A DNA stretch of 64,000 nucleotides from Tersicoccus sp. Bi-70 (GTDB taxonomy: Bacteria > Actinomycetota > Actinomycetes > Actinomycetales > Micrococcaceae). Under the pieces are notes generated by a model. The model was not told the DNA's origin. It did no database searches and worked only from the letters and a program-made list of their open reading frames with translations. Below, piece after piece: positions 48,891 through 58,368 of this stretch. How positions within the stretch are numbered: the stretch's first letter is position 1; every line of letters starts with the position of its first letter. Where the stretch lies: positions 1 through 64,000 of the forward strand of contig NZ_MIEU01000016.1 of assembly GCF_001968825.1 (NCBI RefSeq), read 5' to 3'. Position numbers and translations under genes: made by a program.

Positions 48891-50210
48891 TCAGGTACGA
48901 CGGCGCGCCGCGCGGGACCGGCCCGCGATCAGCGCGAGACCCACGAGGGCGAGCAGCAGGGCCAGCGAGCCGGCGCTGACGAAGCCGGCGCCCGGGCCGA
49001 ACACGTCGATCGCGATGCCGATCGTCGGGGAGCCGAGGGCGCTGCCGGCGGTCAGGGCCGAGCCGTACCAGCCCATCGCCTGCCCGCGACGGGCCTCCCC
49101 CACCAGATCGGCGACCCGCTCGCTGCACGCGGTCAGCGTCGGCGCACACAGCAGGCCCGGCGGGATGGCCAGCAGCCCGAGGGTCAGCGGGTCGGTCGCG
49201 AACACCATCGGGATGGTCAGCAGGCTCATGCCAGCCAACAGCACCAGCGGCGGGATCGGCCGGTCCAGCACGCCGTAGATCAGCCCGCCGAGCACCGAGG
49301 CCAGGCACCAGAACGCGAAGACGAGACCGAGCGAGTCGACCTGATCGGTCTCCCGCAGCACGGCGACGAAGCTGACGTCGCTGCCCGAGAGCAGCAGCCC
49401 GACGGCGGCGGCGGCGCCGAGGACGGCGACCACCGCGGGAGTCATCCAACCCAGCCGTGCCCGGCGGCCCACCACGGACAGCGACGACGTGATCAGCGGC
49501 AGGGACGAGGTGACCGCGTCCGTGGCAGAGGCGATCTCGGCCGGAGCCAGCGTCTGCACCGCCTCGGCGTCCTGCCGGCGGTTCCGCTCCCCGGCGGCGT
49601 CGGCGCCCGCCCCGAGCTGGCTCGAACGCGTGGGCGGGTTGAACCACATCAGCAGCACGCCGGCCAGCGCCGAGCAGACACCGACGAGGACGAGGCCGAC
49701 CTGGGTGTGCAGGGTCGTGGCCAGCACGACGCCCGAGGCGGGGCCGACGATGAAGACGAGCTCGGTCGCCATCGAGTCGACCGCGTAGGCGGTGCGGCGC
49801 TGGTCCTCGGCGACCAGCACCGCGAGCGACTGCCGCACGACGGAGAACACCGGCAGGGCGAACAGGCCTCCGAGCACGGCGGCGGGGATCAGCAGCTCGT
49901 ACGGCAGGAATGGCGCGATCGACCAGATGACCGCCTCGGCCACCACCGACGGCAGCAGGGCGCGGCGCAGGCCGACGGTGTCGATGCGGTGCCCGCGCCA
50001 GGGAGCGCCGACGGCCAGACCGAGGGTGATCGCGGTGGCGACGATGCCGGCGGCGGTGTAACCGCGGGAGAGCGCGTCGACCACGTGCAGCGTCAGCAGC
50101 ACGCCGGCCGCGGCGTGGGGGACGCGGGCGAGCATGCCGACGAGCAGCAGTCGGCGGATCGGGGGCTGCGACAGCAGGGTGCCGTACCGGGCGAACGTCG
50201 TCGTCCTCAT
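48891..50210 (-). CDS. MFS transporter
   Basis: A 439-residue transporter with 12 predicted helices and a large central loop (about 195-250, Ser/Ala/Arg-rich) between helices 6 and 7. The start RRLLLVGMLARVPHAAAGVLLTLHVVD is typical of the MFS group that lies beside sseB in Micrococcaceae. No clear drug-specific motif. 45 nt downstream of sseB, so possibly the last gene of the his-sseB transcript. Substrate unknown. Confidence 0.8.
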   Translation of the reverse strand: MRTTTFARYGTLLSQPPIRRLLLVGMLARVPHAAAGVLLTLHVVDALSRGYTAAGIVATAITLGLAVGAPWRGHRIDTVGLRRALLPSVVAEAVIWSIAPFLPYELLIPAAVLGGLFALPVFSVVRQSLAVLVAEDQRRTAYAVDSMATELVFIVGPASGVVLATTLHTQVGLVLVGVCSALAGVLLMWFNPPTRSSQLGAGADAAGERNRRQDAEAVQTLAPAEIASATDAVTSSLPLITSSLSVVGRRARLGWMTPAVVAVLGAAAAVGLLLSGSDVSFVAVLRETDQVDSLGLVFAFWCLASVLGGLIYGVLDRPIPPLVLLAGMSLLTIPMVFATDPLTLGLLAIPPGLLCAPTLTACSERVADLVGEARRGQAMGWYGSALTAGSALGSPTIGIAIDVFGPGAGFVSAGSLALLLALVGLALIAGRSRAARRRT

Positions 50211-50255
50211 GGCGGACTTCGTCCTGTCCTCTCCTCCCGGGCACGACGGCGCGGG

Positions 50256-51176
50256 TCAGCTGGGGGCGGCCACGATCCGCATCTCGATCGAATCGACGCC
50301 GTCGGCGAACACGGGGTCGGCGGCCAGGCGCTCCTGGATGCGACGCACGGTGGCGTCGAGCTCGTGGCGGTCGAGGCCGGTGCGCAGGGTGAGACCGATG
50401 CGCAGTTCCGGGCCCGGACCGCCCCCGGCGATCGGCGTGCCGTCGCGGTCGGCACTGGCCACGCCCCGGCCCGCTGCGCAGTCGACCTGCAGGACGGCGG
50501 GCTCGCTCACTGTAGCACCGCGAGCGGCGGCGGCGACGGCCTCGTCGGCGTACGACGGCGTCCAGAGTCGCTGCTGCGCGAGGGCCCACAGCGCGGGCCG
50601 GCGGACGACGAAACTAACGGTGCCGCCGGGGTCGAGGACCATCAGCTGCGCATCCTCCGCCGCGGCGGACAGCGCGGCGCGCGGCGCCCAGGTGGGGATG
50701 GGCCGCGCGTCGGGATGCCAGGCCCGCAGCGTGTCCACGGACGTGAAGACCGGCAGCGCGGTGCGGCCGTCCGGTGCGGCGATGGTGACGAGGGACAGGT
50801 CGGCCTCCTTGTCGGAGACCGGAACTCCCGCCGGCTCGTCAATGGATGTCGCATCAGGGCCGGAATCGACACCGGATGGAGCATCTGTTGACGAGCTGGC
50901 GTGCGGGTGGCCGGCGACGCTGGCGATCAGCGGGACGAAGACGCGGGCGTCGCGCAGGGCGTCGACGACGGCGCTCTCCCCCACCCGGCCGGACCGCAGC
51001 GCCGCCAGGGCCGCGACGACCCCGGCGTCGGCGGTGCCGTCGTCGCCGGCGTGCTCGGCCGTCGCCGGGACCGACCCGGCGAGATCACGGCCCGCCCACG
51101 GGATCCCGGCCGAGTCCGCGGGACCGCCGGCGGCGTCCAGCAGGGCCCGGATGTGCCCGGGCAGCTCGCGGCTCAC
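50256..51176 (-). CDS. SseB-like protein carrying an in-frame palindromic repeat
   Basis: A 306-residue protein of the SseB N-terminal-like family; in actinobacteria this gene follows priA. Core segments: [16 protein letters not shown] (about 80-95), [34 protein letters not shown] and the C-terminal [14 protein letters not shown]. Between VPLIASVAG and VSDKEAD about 24 residues ([11 protein letters not shown] and [13 protein letters not shown]) are encoded by a copy of the 73-nt palindromic repeat at 50829-50901. The GTG start overlaps the priA stop (GTGA). Molecular function unknown. Confidence 0.78.
   Translation of the reverse strand: MSRELPGHIRALLDAAGGPADSAGIPWAGRDLAGSVPATAEHAGDDGTADAGVVAALAALRSGRVGESAVVDALRDARVFVPLIASVAGHPHASSSTDAPSGVDSGPDATSIDEPAGVPVSDKEADLSLVTIAAPDGRTALPVFTSVDTLRAWHPDARPIPTWAPRAALSAAAEDAQLMVLDPGGTVSFVVRRPALWALAQQRLWTPSYADEAVAAAARGATVSEPAVLQVDCAAGRGVASADRDGTPIAGGGPGPELRIGLTLRTGLDRHELDATVRRIQERLAADPVFADGVDSIEMRIVAAPS
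50829..50901. repeat. palindromic repeat, copy 2 (inside sseB)
   Basis: 27-nt left arm (50829-50855), 19-nt loop and 27-nt right arm (50875-50901), the same geometry as copy 1 at 7369. The arms are imperfect complements (four to six mismatches). The right arm ends GACGAGCTGGCG, as in copy 1. The element is read through in the sseB frame on the minus strand, with ACA where the other copies have the TAG stop. Confidence 0.85.
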
Positions 51177-51967
51177 GGGCGGCCGGCGACGTCCAGCGCC
51201 TCGGGCAGCGTGAACGCGCCTGCGTACAGCGCCTTGCCCACGATCGCGCCCTCCAGGCCCCGCGGCACGAGGGTGCGCAGCGCCACCAGGTCGTCGAGGG
51301 AGGAGATGCCGCCGGAGGCGACGACGGGCTTGCCGGTGCGGGTCATCATCTCGCCCAGCAGGTCCAGGTTCGGGCCGCGCATGGTGCCGTCCTTGGTGAC
51401 GTCGGTGACGACGTAGCGGGCGCAGCCGGCGTCCTCGAGCCGGGCGAGCACCTCCCACAGGTCGCCGCCGTCACGGGTCCAGCCACGGGCGGCCAGGGTC
51501 GTGCCGCGCACGTCCAGACCGACGGCGATCGCGTCGCCGTACTTCTCGATCGCGGCGGCGGTCCACGCGGGGTTCTCCAGGGCGGCGGTCCCGAGGTTGA
51601 CGCGGGTGGCTCCGAGCTCGAGGGCCTGGTCGAGCGAGGCGTCGTCGCGGATGCCGCCCGAGAGCTCGATCTTCACGTCCAGGCTCTCGACCACCCGGGC
51701 GAGCAGGTCCCGGTTGGAGCCCCGGCCGAAGGCGGCGTCGAGGTCCACCAGGTGCACCCACTCGGCACCGGCGTCCTGCCACTGACGCGCGGCATCCACC
51801 GGGTCCCCGTAGGCGGTCTCGCTGCCGGCCTCACCCTGGACGAGGCGCACGGCCTGGCCGTCGGCGACGTCGACGGCCGGCAGCAGGACCAGCCGGTCAG
51901 CGGGCGCACCGTCCCCGGTCGGGTCGGCCGGCTCGGTGGCGGGGGCCTCGGGCATCGGGTTCGTCAT
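51173..51967 (-). CDS. priA: phosphoribosyl isomerase A (bifunctional HisA/TrpF, PriA)
   Basis: Beta/alpha-barrel isomerase acting on ProFAR in histidine synthesis and, in actinobacteria, also on PRA in tryptophan synthesis. The 264-residue product has [18 protein letters not shown] with the first catalytic Asp, [22 protein letters not shown], and the second catalytic Asp in [14 protein letters not shown]. About 20 extra Pro/Ala-rich residues precede the barrel. The ATG at 51965-51967 has GAGGA five nt upstream. Dual activity is inferred from lineage. Confidence 0.93.
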   Translation of the reverse strand: MTNPMPEAPATEPADPTGDGAPADRLVLLPAVDVADGQAVRLVQGEAGSETAYGDPVDAARQWQDAGAEWVHLVDLDAAFGRGSNRDLLARVVESLDVKIELSGGIRDDASLDQALELGATRVNLGTAALENPAWTAAAIEKYGDAIAVGLDVRGTTLAARGWTRDGGDLWEVLARLEDAGCARYVVTDVTKDGTMRGPNLDLLGEMMTRTGKPVVASGGISSLDDLVALRTLVPRGLEGAIVGKALYAGAFTLPEALDVAGRP

Positions 51968-52038
51968 GCGTGTCCTCGTCTTCTCCGGCGCTGCGGGCCG
52001 GTGGTGGTGCGTGCCGGTGGGGCCGCTCGATCGAGCGG

Positions 52039-52677
52039 TCAGAGCGTGTCGAGCCAGTTGCGCAGCAGCTGCGCCCCGGCGTCGGCGGACTTCTCGGGAT
52101 GGAACTGGGTGGCCGAGAGCGGGCCGTTCTCGACGGCGGCGATGAACGGGCCGCCGTGCCGGCTCCAGGTGACGCGGGGCGCGGTCATCGCGGGGATGGT
52201 CACGTCGAACGACCAGTCCTGCACCCCGTAGGAGTGCACGAAGTAGAAGCGCTCGTCGGCCAGCCCGGCGAACAGTGCGCTGTCGGCGGGAGGCTCGACG
52301 GTGTTCCAGCCCATGTGCGGGACGACGTCGGCGGCCAGCCGCTTGACCGTGCCCGGCCACTCCCCCAGGCCGGCGGTCGGTACCCCGTGTTCGACGCCAC
52401 GGTCGAACATCACCTGCATGCCGACGCAGATGCCGAGCACGGGACGGTTGCCGGCGATGCGCCGGCCGATCAGGCGCGGGGCGTCGACGGCGCGCAGCCC
52501 GGTCATGACCGCCTCGAACGCGCCGACACCGGGAACCACGAGGCCGGCAGCCTCGGTCACCTCGGCCGGGTCGCGGCTGAGGGTGACATCGGCACCGACC
52601 CGCTCCAGCGCGCGCACGGCCGAGCGGATGTTCCCGGACCCGTAGTCCAGGACGGTGACGCGGGGTCTGCCGCTCAC
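52039..52677 (-). CDS. hisH: imidazole glycerol phosphate synthase, glutamine amidotransferase subunit
   Basis: Class I glutamine amidotransferase that feeds ammonia to HisF. The 212-residue protein has [11 protein letters not shown] at the start, the nucleophile in [10 protein letters not shown] (Cys84 approx.) and the His/Glu pair in [10 protein letters not shown]. The GTG start overlaps the hisB stop (GTGA). HisF is not in this window. Confidence 0.96.
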   Translation of the reverse strand: MSGRPRVTVLDYGSGNIRSAVRALERVGADVTLSRDPAEVTEAAGLVVPGVGAFEAVMTGLRAVDAPRLIGRRIAGNRPVLGICVGMQVMFDRGVEHGVPTAGLGEWPGTVKRLAADVVPHMGWNTVEPPADSALFAGLADERFYFVHSYGVQDWSFDVTIPAMTAPRVTWSRHGGPFIAAVENGPLSATQFHPEKSADAGAQLLRNWLDTL

Positions 52678-53282
52678 AGGGCGCCCTTGGTCGACGGGAT
52701 GCCGGTCACCCGGGGGTCCGGCTCCACGGCCGCACGCAGCGCACGGGCGAGCGCCTTGAACTGGGCCTCGACGATGTGGTGGGGGTCGCGGCCGCCGAGC
52801 ACCGTCACGTGCAGGCAGATGTGGGCGTGCAGGGCGAGCGCCTCGAACACGTGCCGGGTGAGGGAGCCGGTGAAGTGGCCGCCGATGAGGTGGTACTCCT
52901 GGCCGGCGGGCTCACCGGAGTGGACGAGGTAGGGGCGGCCGGAGATGTCGACGACCGCACGGGCGAGGGCCTCGTCCAGCGGCACGGTGGCCTCGCCGAA
53001 TCGGCGGATGCCTGCCTTGTCGCCGAGCGCCTCGCGCAGCACGTCGCCCAGGGTGATGGCGACGTCCTCGACGGTGTGGTGGACGTCGATGTGCGTGTCA
53101 CCGCTCGCCTGGACCGTCAGGTCGATCAGAGAGTGCTTGGCCAGCGCGGTCAGCATGTGGTCGTAGAAGGGCACGGACGTGTCGATCCGGGCCTCGCCGG
53201 TGCCGTCGAGGTCGATCTCGACCGTCACGGACGACTCGCTGGTCGTGCGTTGCCGGCGGGCGGTCCGGGATGGGGTGCTCAT
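52674..53282 (-). CDS. hisB: imidazoleglycerol-phosphate dehydratase
   Basis: Monofunctional 202-residue HisB (no phosphatase domain). Metal-binding histidine motifs: [13 protein letters not shown] (DHM), [20 protein letters not shown] and HAHICLHV, and [21 protein letters not shown] start at 53280-53282. It follows hisC after 201 nt and overlaps hisH. Confidence 0.96.
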   Translation of the reverse strand: MSTPSRTARRQRTTSESSVTVEIDLDGTGEARIDTSVPFYDHMLTALAKHSLIDLTVQASGDTHIDVHHTVEDVAITLGDVLREALGDKAGIRRFGEATVPLDEALARAVVDISGRPYLVHSGEPAGQEYHLIGGHFTGSLTRHVFEALALHAHICLHVTVLGGRDPHHIVEAQFKALARALRAAVEPDPRVTGIPSTKGAL

Positions 53283-53483
53283 GGCAGTCCTTCGTGGTCA
53301 CCGAACGGTGACGGGTCGGAGGGAACGGGATGATTCTAGCGAGCCGCGGCGGACGAGCCGTGGGCGTCCTCGGGGTCGGGCGCCGCCGCCGCGACTCCCA
53401 CGATCGGTCCGCGCGGGGCTGGTCCGGCGACAGCCGCTCTCACGGGGCGGTCGAGCCGTCCACGTGGCTCGTCGGTGCCGGGC

Positions 53484-54620
53484 TCACGGGGCGGGCACCG
53501 CCACGCCGGCGTCGGCGAGGACCTGCATGCGGTCGAGGAAGGCGCTGGTCTCGGCCTCGGTGCCGGCGCTGACCCGCAGCCGGCCCTGCAGACCGACGTC
53601 GCGGATGATGATGCCGGCGTCGAGCAGCCCGTGCCACACGGCCTGGGGGTCGGCCAGCGGGCCGAAGAGGACGAAGTTGGAGTCCGACGGGGTCGGGGTC
53701 AGGCCGAGCCGGTCGAGGCCACCGACGATCCGGTCCCGCTGCGCCTTGATGTCCTCGACCGTCGCCAGCAGTTCGTCCGCATGGGTGAGCGCGGCCAGCG
53801 CGACGGCCTGCGTGACGGCGGAGAGGTGGTACGGCAGGCGGACCAGGCGCAGGGCGTCGGTCACCTCGGGGGCGGCGGCCATGTACCCGAGCCGGGTGCC
53901 GGCCATCCCGAAGGCCTTGCTCATGGTGCGGGAGACGATCAGCCGCTCGCGGCCGGGCAGCAGCTCGAGCGCACTCGGCGTGCCCGTGTGCGCGAACTCC
54001 GCGTACGCCTCGTCGACGATCACCATGGACCGTGTCGGCTCGGTGGCCGCATAGACGGCCTCGATCACGTCGAGCCCGGTGGAGGTGCCGGTCGGGTTGT
54101 TGGGGCTGCAGACGATGACGACGTCGGGGGCGTGCTCGCGGACCTGCGCCGCCGTGGCCCCGGCGGTGAGGGTGAAGTCCGCCTCCCGGGTGCCCGCGAG
54201 GTAGCGGGTGTCCGTGCCGGCGGCCAGCAGGGGGTACATCGAATACGTCGGCGGGAAGCTCATCAGCGTCCGGCCGGGCCCGGCGAACGCCTGGAGGATC
54301 TGCTGCAGCACCTCATTGGAGCCGTTGGCCGCCCACAACTGGTCCGCGTCGAGCCCGTGCCCGAGGTAGCGGGCCAGGCTCGTGCGCAAGGTCGTGAATT
54401 CCCGGTCCGGGTACCGGTTGAGCGTGCCGAGGGTCCCCTCGACACCGGTGAGGATCGCCTCCCGCACCGGGACCGGGAGCGGATGGGTGTTCTCATTGAC
54501 GTTCAGCTGGATCGGCACGTCGATCTGCGGCGCTCCGTAGGGAACGGAACCGCGCAGGTTCTCACGCAGCGGCAGCGCCTCGAGGCGCTCCAGTCGGTCC
54601 TCGGCGCTGTTGGAAGTCAC
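53484..54620 (-). CDS. hisC: histidinol-phosphate aminotransferase
   Basis: PLP enzyme transferring an amino group to imidazole acetol phosphate. The 378-residue product has the start LNVNENTHPLP, AANGSNEVLQQIL, CSPNNPTGTSTG, VDEAYAEFA, the PLP lysine in SRTMSKAFGMAGTRLGY, and the phosphate Arg in GLQGRLRVSAGT. The GTG start at 54618-54620 has a -10 box TAGACT six nt upstream, so the mRNA is probably leaderless. First gene of hisCBH-priA-sseB; hisD is not adjacent. Confidence 0.96.
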   Translation of the reverse strand: MTSNSAEDRLERLEALPLRENLRGSVPYGAPQIDVPIQLNVNENTHPLPVPVREAILTGVEGTLGTLNRYPDREFTTLRTSLARYLGHGLDADQLWAANGSNEVLQQILQAFAGPGRTLMSFPPTYSMYPLLAAGTDTRYLAGTREADFTLTAGATAAQVREHAPDVVIVCSPNNPTGTSTGLDVIEAVYAATEPTRSMVIVDEAYAEFAHTGTPSALELLPGRERLIVSRTMSKAFGMAGTRLGYMAAAPEVTDALRLVRLPYHLSAVTQAVALAALTHADELLATVEDIKAQRDRIVGGLDRLGLTPTPSDSNFVLFGPLADPQAVWHGLLDAGIIIRDVGLQGRLRVSAGTEAETSAFLDRMQVLADAGVAVPAP

Positions 54621-54626
54621 CGCCCC

Positions 54627-54632
54627 AGTCTA
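54627..54632 (-). promoter_or_regulatory. -10 box of a leaderless transcript (hisC operon)
   Basis: TAGACT on the minus strand, six nt, then GTG. Same architecture as for dapF and the photolyase-like gene. No Shine-Dalgarno sequence fits the start. Confidence 0.6.
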
Positions 54633-54729
54633 GGAAGGCGCCCCGGAGGCCGCGAATCGTCGTCGCCCGCGCCGGCAGGCGTCCTCGTCCCACAGCTGCG
54701 CAGTCCGTCACCGCCACACCGGCCCACGG

Positions 54730-55233
54730 TCAGGAGCCGAGGGGGATGTACAGCTTCCGGCCGGCGTCGATGCGGTCCCCACTGAGCCCGTTCAGCGAGA
54801 CGATCTGGGCGACCACGTCGCGGGTGTCCCGGCCGTGCGCATGGGCCGCGGCGACCTGCCACAGCGACTGACCGGGCTGCACGGTGACCTGCACCGCGGG
54901 TGTCGACGGCACCTGACGGACACCCTGCTCCGCCGCGGCGGGCGCAGTCGTGAACACCCCGACCACGGTCAGCAGGACAGCCACGGCCAGCAGCACCGGC
55001 AGGCCGACGAAGACGAGCCGACCGCGCCGGGTCAGGTGCACCGGAGAGCGACGGGCGACGGCCGGGACCGCCTTCGCCGCCGGCCGGGCGACGACGGGTG
55101 CTGCGGTCACGGGTCGGACCGCGGTCGAGCGGACCGCGCCGCGCGCCGTCGGCCGCAGCGAGCGGGTGGCGCCGCGCGGGGCGCGGCGGAGGGACAGGGT
55201 GAAGTTCGGTGCGTGCAGGACGTGGATCGACAT
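54730..55233 (-). CDS. LysM-domain membrane protein, probable SOS cell-division suppressor (DivS/Rv2719c/YneA-like)
   Basis: A 167-residue protein: a basic Arg/Ala/Pro-rich cytoplasmic head (1-70), one membrane helix (about 72-94), and an extracytoplasmic LysM domain (about 116-165; VTVQPGQSLWQVAAAHAHGRD and VSLNGLSGDRIDAGRKLYIPL). It is divergent from lexA and has an SOS box 56 nt upstream of the ATG. This position and layout match the SOS-induced division inhibitors DivS, Rv2719c (ChiZ) and YneA. GAGGAGG lies five nt before the start at 55231-55233. Function inferred from context. Confidence 0.82.
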   Translation of the reverse strand: MSIHVLHAPNFTLSLRRAPRGATRSLRPTARGAVRSTAVRPVTAAPVVARPAAKAVPAVARRSPVHLTRRGRLVFVGLPVLLAVAVLLTVVGVFTTAPAAAEQGVRQVPSTPAVQVTVQPGQSLWQVAAAHAHGRDTRDVVAQIVSLNGLSGDRIDAGRKLYIPLGS

Positions 55234-55287
55234 GCCAGCCTCCTCGGTCGGGGGACCCGGGACGTGTTCGACCCGGCGCCTGCCGGG

Positions 55288-55305
55288 TTCGAACACATCT
55301 TCGAA
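55288..55305 (-). promoter_or_regulatory. SOS box of the LysM gene
   Basis: TCGAACACATCTTCGA (55289-55304) differs at one position from TCGAAC-N4-GTTCGA. It lies 56 nt upstream of the LysM start and also on the lexA side of the divergon. Confidence 0.8.
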
Positions 55306-55356
55306 TCTGTTCTGGTCCATTTCTAGCACTGATCATCGAACGATGTCGAGACTCGC

Positions 55357-55372
55357 TAGAACATGTGTTTGA
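55357..55372 (+). promoter_or_regulatory. SOS box of lexA
   Basis: TAGAACATGTGTTTGA keeps the spacing and the ATGT core of the consensus SOS box with one change in each half-site. A further degenerate half-site pair (TCGAACGATGTCGAGA) lies at 55336-55351. Weaker boxes at lexA allow early induction. Confidence 0.7.
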
Positions 55373-55516
55373 AAACGCTCCCCTGCTCCCCTACCGTGAG
55401 GCGCAGGGAGCCGGTTCGGTTCCCAGTGCACCAACCGCCACCGACAGAACTGCCGAGAGCCGATTCCGCCGCCGCTCGTGGGCCGTGACGTCGGGACCGT
55501 GAGAGGACAGACCGAC

Positions 55517-56206
55517 GTGCAGCGAAGCGCAGCGACCCGGGGCCTGACCGCCCGTCAGCAGAAGATCCTCGAGACCATCCAGCGCTCCGTCACGGCCAAG
55601 GGGTACCCGCCGTCCATGCGGGAGATCGGCGACACGGTCGGCCTGGCGAGCCTGTCGAGCGTCACCCATCAGCTCGGCCAGCTCGAGCGGCTCGGCTACC
55701 TGCGCCGCGATCCCAAACGGCCCCGGGCGATGGAGGTGCTGATCCCGCTGACGCTCGCGGAGGAGCCGGTGCCCGCCGCGGACGCGGATCCGTCCGTCAC
55801 CGCGCCCACCCCGCTGGCGCCGTCGGCCACGGACACGGCGATGGTCCCGCTGGTGGGGCGGATCGCGGCCGGTGGCCCGATCCTGGCCGATCAGCAGGTG
55901 GAGGACGTCATGCCGCTGCCGCGCCGGCTGGTGGGCCACGGCGAACTGTTCATGCTGCAGGTCGCCGGTGACTCGATGATCGACGCGGCCATCTGCGACG
56001 GCGACTGGGTGGTGGTCCGGCGGCAGAACGCGGCCGAGAACGGCGACATCGTGGCCGCGCTCCTCGACGACGAGGCGACGGTCAAGACCTTCCGGCAGCG
56101 GGACGGCCACACGTGGCTGCTGCCTCAGAACACGCAGTACGAGCCCATCCTCGGCGACCACGCCACCGTGATGGGCAAGGTCGTCTCGGTGGTCCGCGCC
56201 CTCTAG
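55517..56206 (+). CDS. lexA: SOS repressor LexA
   Basis: Represses DNA-damage genes and self-cleaves when RecA is activated. In the 229-residue version used here, the winged-helix domain spans about 8-75 ([34 protein letters not shown]), the cleavage bond is Ala118-Gly119 in VGRIAAGGP, and the catalytic dyad is Ser153 (GDSM) and Lys190 (TVKTF). GTG at 55517 is chosen because AGAGGA lies nine nt upstream; GTG at 55499 or 55478 is also in frame. The TAG stop shares CTAG with the converging dinG stop. Confidence 0.96.
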   Translation: MQRSAATRGLTARQQKILETIQRSVTAKGYPPSMREIGDTVGLASLSSVTHQLGQLERLGYLRRDPKRPRAMEVLIPLTLAEEPVPAADADPSVTAPTPLAPSATDTAMVPLVGRIAAGGPILADQQVEDVMPLPRRLVGHGELFMLQVAGDSMIDAAICDGDWVVVRRQNAAENGDIVAALLDDEATVKTFRQRDGHTWLLPQNTQYEPILGDHATVMGKVVSVVRAL

Positions 56207-58368
56207 GCCGAGGCGGCCTCGGTACGGTTAGCCGCGTCAGCCGCGTCGGCGGCCGCAAGTCGGCGCAGCGCCGCGAGGGCCACGTCCCGGTCCGTGGTGC
56301 TCCAGAACGGCGGCAGGGACGCCCGCAGGAACCCGCCGTACCCGGCGGTCGCGAGCCGCGAGTCGAGGACCGCCACGACGCCGCGATCTCCCCGGCTGCG
56401 GATCAGCCGTCCCGCTCCCTGCGCGAGCCGCACCGCGGCGTGGGACGCCGCCACCGCCATGAATCCGTTGCCGCCCGCCCCGGCGACCGCGCGCGTGCGC
56501 GCCGTCGAGAGCGCGTCGTCCGGCCGCGGGAAGGGGATCTTGTCGATCACCACGAGCCGGCACGAGGGCCCGGGTACGTCGACGCCCTGCCACAAAGACA
56601 TGGTGCCGAACAGGCACGTGTCGGGGTCGGCGGCGAACTGGTCGATCAGAGCCGCGGTGCTGCCCTCGCCCTGGCACAGGATCGGCACGTCGAGCTTCTC
56701 CCGCAGCGCGTCGGCCGCCTGCTCGGCGGCGCGACGGGCGGAGAACAGACCCAGCGTCCCGCCGCCGGACGCGCGGATCAGCGCCTCCAGTTCCTCGAGG
56801 GCGCCCGCGGAGATGCCGGGCCCGGGACGCGGCAGGTGCTTCGCGACGTAGAGCACGCCCTGCCGCGGGTAGTCGAACGGGGAGCCGACGTCGACGCCGG
56901 TCCAGGCCGGAGCGCCGGTGCCCTGCAGCCCGAGCGCGCCGGCCACGGGTTCGAAGGCCGCGCCGACGGCCAGCGTCGCGGAGGTGAGCACGACCGTCCG
57001 ATCGGCGAACAGACCCTCGCGCAGGCGCCCGGCGACCGAGAGCGGCGCGATGGTCAGGGTCGCGGGGTCGGTGGGATCCGCCTCGGCGTAGCCGGTCTGC
57101 GGTGACCAGTGGCCCGGCCGGGAGACCCAGACGGCGTCGGTGGCGGGAGCCGCGGCGAGGAGCCGCTCGGCGACGTCGTGCACCTGGGTGAGCCGCGAGC
57201 GGGCCATCTGCCGGCCTCCGTCGGCCGGCGCGCCCTGGCCCGACTTGGAGTCGGAGAGCGCGGCGCGGGTGGCCGCCAGCACGCGGTTGACGGCCGTGGA
57301 CGCATCGTCGTCCAGCCCGCGCCCGAGCAGCCCGGTCGGGGTGGTGGCCAGGGCGGCGTCGAAGCCGTCAGCGGCCTCGTGCAGCGCGGTGACGTCGATC
57401 GCGGTGTGACGGCGGGCGGCGGTCGCCGCGGTGTGCACCATCGTGGACGACAGCTGCCCGGTGACGGCCCCGGTCACCCGGTCGGCCAGTTCGTGGGCCT
57501 CGTCGATGACGGCCACCTCGTAGTCGGGCAGCACCGCCAGGCCCTCGAAGGCGTCGATCGCGAGCATGGCGTGGTTGGTGACGACGAGGTCCGCCTCGGC
57601 GCCGCGCTGACGCGCCCGTTCGCTGAAGCACTCCGCGGCCACCGGGCACTTCTGGGCGCCGATGCACTCCATGGCGCTGACCGAGACCTGCCGCCACGCG
57701 CGCTCGGAGACGCCGGGGCGCAGGTCGTCGCGGTCCCCGGTTTCGGTCTCCTCCGCCCAGGCGCGCAGGCGGGTGATCTCGCGGCCCAGCGCGCTGATCG
57801 GACCGGAGTCGGCGCGGGTGGCGTCACCGCGCGGAGCACCCGGATGGGGCGTCGTGGTGTCCGCGGCGAGGCTGAACAGCGTGTCGGCGGCGTCCTCCTC
57901 CGCGGGGAAACCCCCGTCGAGCTTGTGCCGGCACACGTAGTTGCCGCGGCCCTTGACGAGCGCGACGTCGATCCGCCGGTCCAGTTCGGGGGCGAGGGCG
58001 TCGAGCAGGCGCGGCAGATCGCGGCCGACGATCTGGGACTGGAGGGCGAGCGTCGCGGTGGCGACGAGCACCGGCCGTTCGGCGTCGAGCGCGTGCCGGA
58101 TCAGCGGCACGAGGTAGGCCAGCGACTTGCCGGTGCCCGTGCCGGCCTGGACGAGCAGGTGCCGCTTCTCGGTGATCGCCGCCTCGACGTGCTCGAGCAT
58201 CGACCGCTGACCGTCGCGGCGTTCCCCACCCAGACCGGCGACGGCCGCGTCGAGCAGCGCCGTCGCGGGCGCGGCGGGGGTACTGCTCACCGCGGTATCG
58301 GCGTCCCTCTCGCGCTGGTCCTTCCCGCGCTGGTCCTTCCCGCTGCGCAGGGTGGGACCGGCGCTCAC
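56203..58368 (-). CDS. dinG: DinG/XPD-like ATP-dependent DNA helicase
   Basis: Superfamily 2 iron-sulfur helicase that unwinds damaged or R-loop DNA. The 721-residue protein has Walker [14 protein letters not shown] (about 78-90), the 4Fe-4S cysteines ([24 protein letters not shown]), VIDEAHEL as DEAH box, and the C-terminal motifs [27 protein letters not shown] and [14 protein letters not shown]. Its GTG start overlaps the hflX stop (GTGA). The N terminus contains the duplicated pentapeptide GKDQR encoded by a 2 x 15-bp repeat. No SOS box directly precedes it. Confidence 0.93.
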   Translation of the reverse strand: MSAGPTLRSGKDQRGKDQRERDADTAVSSTPAAPATALLDAAVAGLGGERRDGQRSMLEHVEAAITEKRHLLVQAGTGTGKSLAYLVPLIRHALDAERPVLVATATLALQSQIVGRDLPRLLDALAPELDRRIDVALVKGRGNYVCRHKLDGGFPAEEDAADTLFSLAADTTTPHPGAPRGDATRADSGPISALGREITRLRAWAEETETGDRDDLRPGVSERAWRQVSVSAMECIGAQKCPVAAECFSERARQRGAEADLVVTNHAMLAIDAFEGLAVLPDYEVAVIDEAHELADRVTGAVTGQLSSTMVHTAATAARRHTAIDVTALHEAADGFDAALATTPTGLLGRGLDDDASTAVNRVLAATRAALSDSKSGQGAPADGGRQMARSRLTQVHDVAERLLAAAPATDAVWVSRPGHWSPQTGYAEADPTDPATLTIAPLSVAGRLREGLFADRTVVLTSATLAVGAAFEPVAGALGLQGTGAPAWTGVDVGSPFDYPRQGVLYVAKHLPRPGPGISAGALEELEALIRASGGGTLGLFSARRAAEQAADALREKLDVPILCQGEGSTAALIDQFAADPDTCLFGTMSLWQGVDVPGPSCRLVVIDKIPFPRPDDALSTARTRAVAGAGGNGFMAVAASHAAVRLAQGAGRLIRSRGDRGVVAVLDSRLATAGYGGFLRASLPPFWSTTDRDVALAALRRLAAADAADAANRTEAASA
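58312..58341. repeat. 2 x 15-bp identical tandem repeat in dinG
   Basis: GCGCTGGTCCTTCCC occurs twice in a row (58312-58326, 58327-58341), giving a repeated pentapeptide at the DinG N terminus. Confidence 0.85.
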
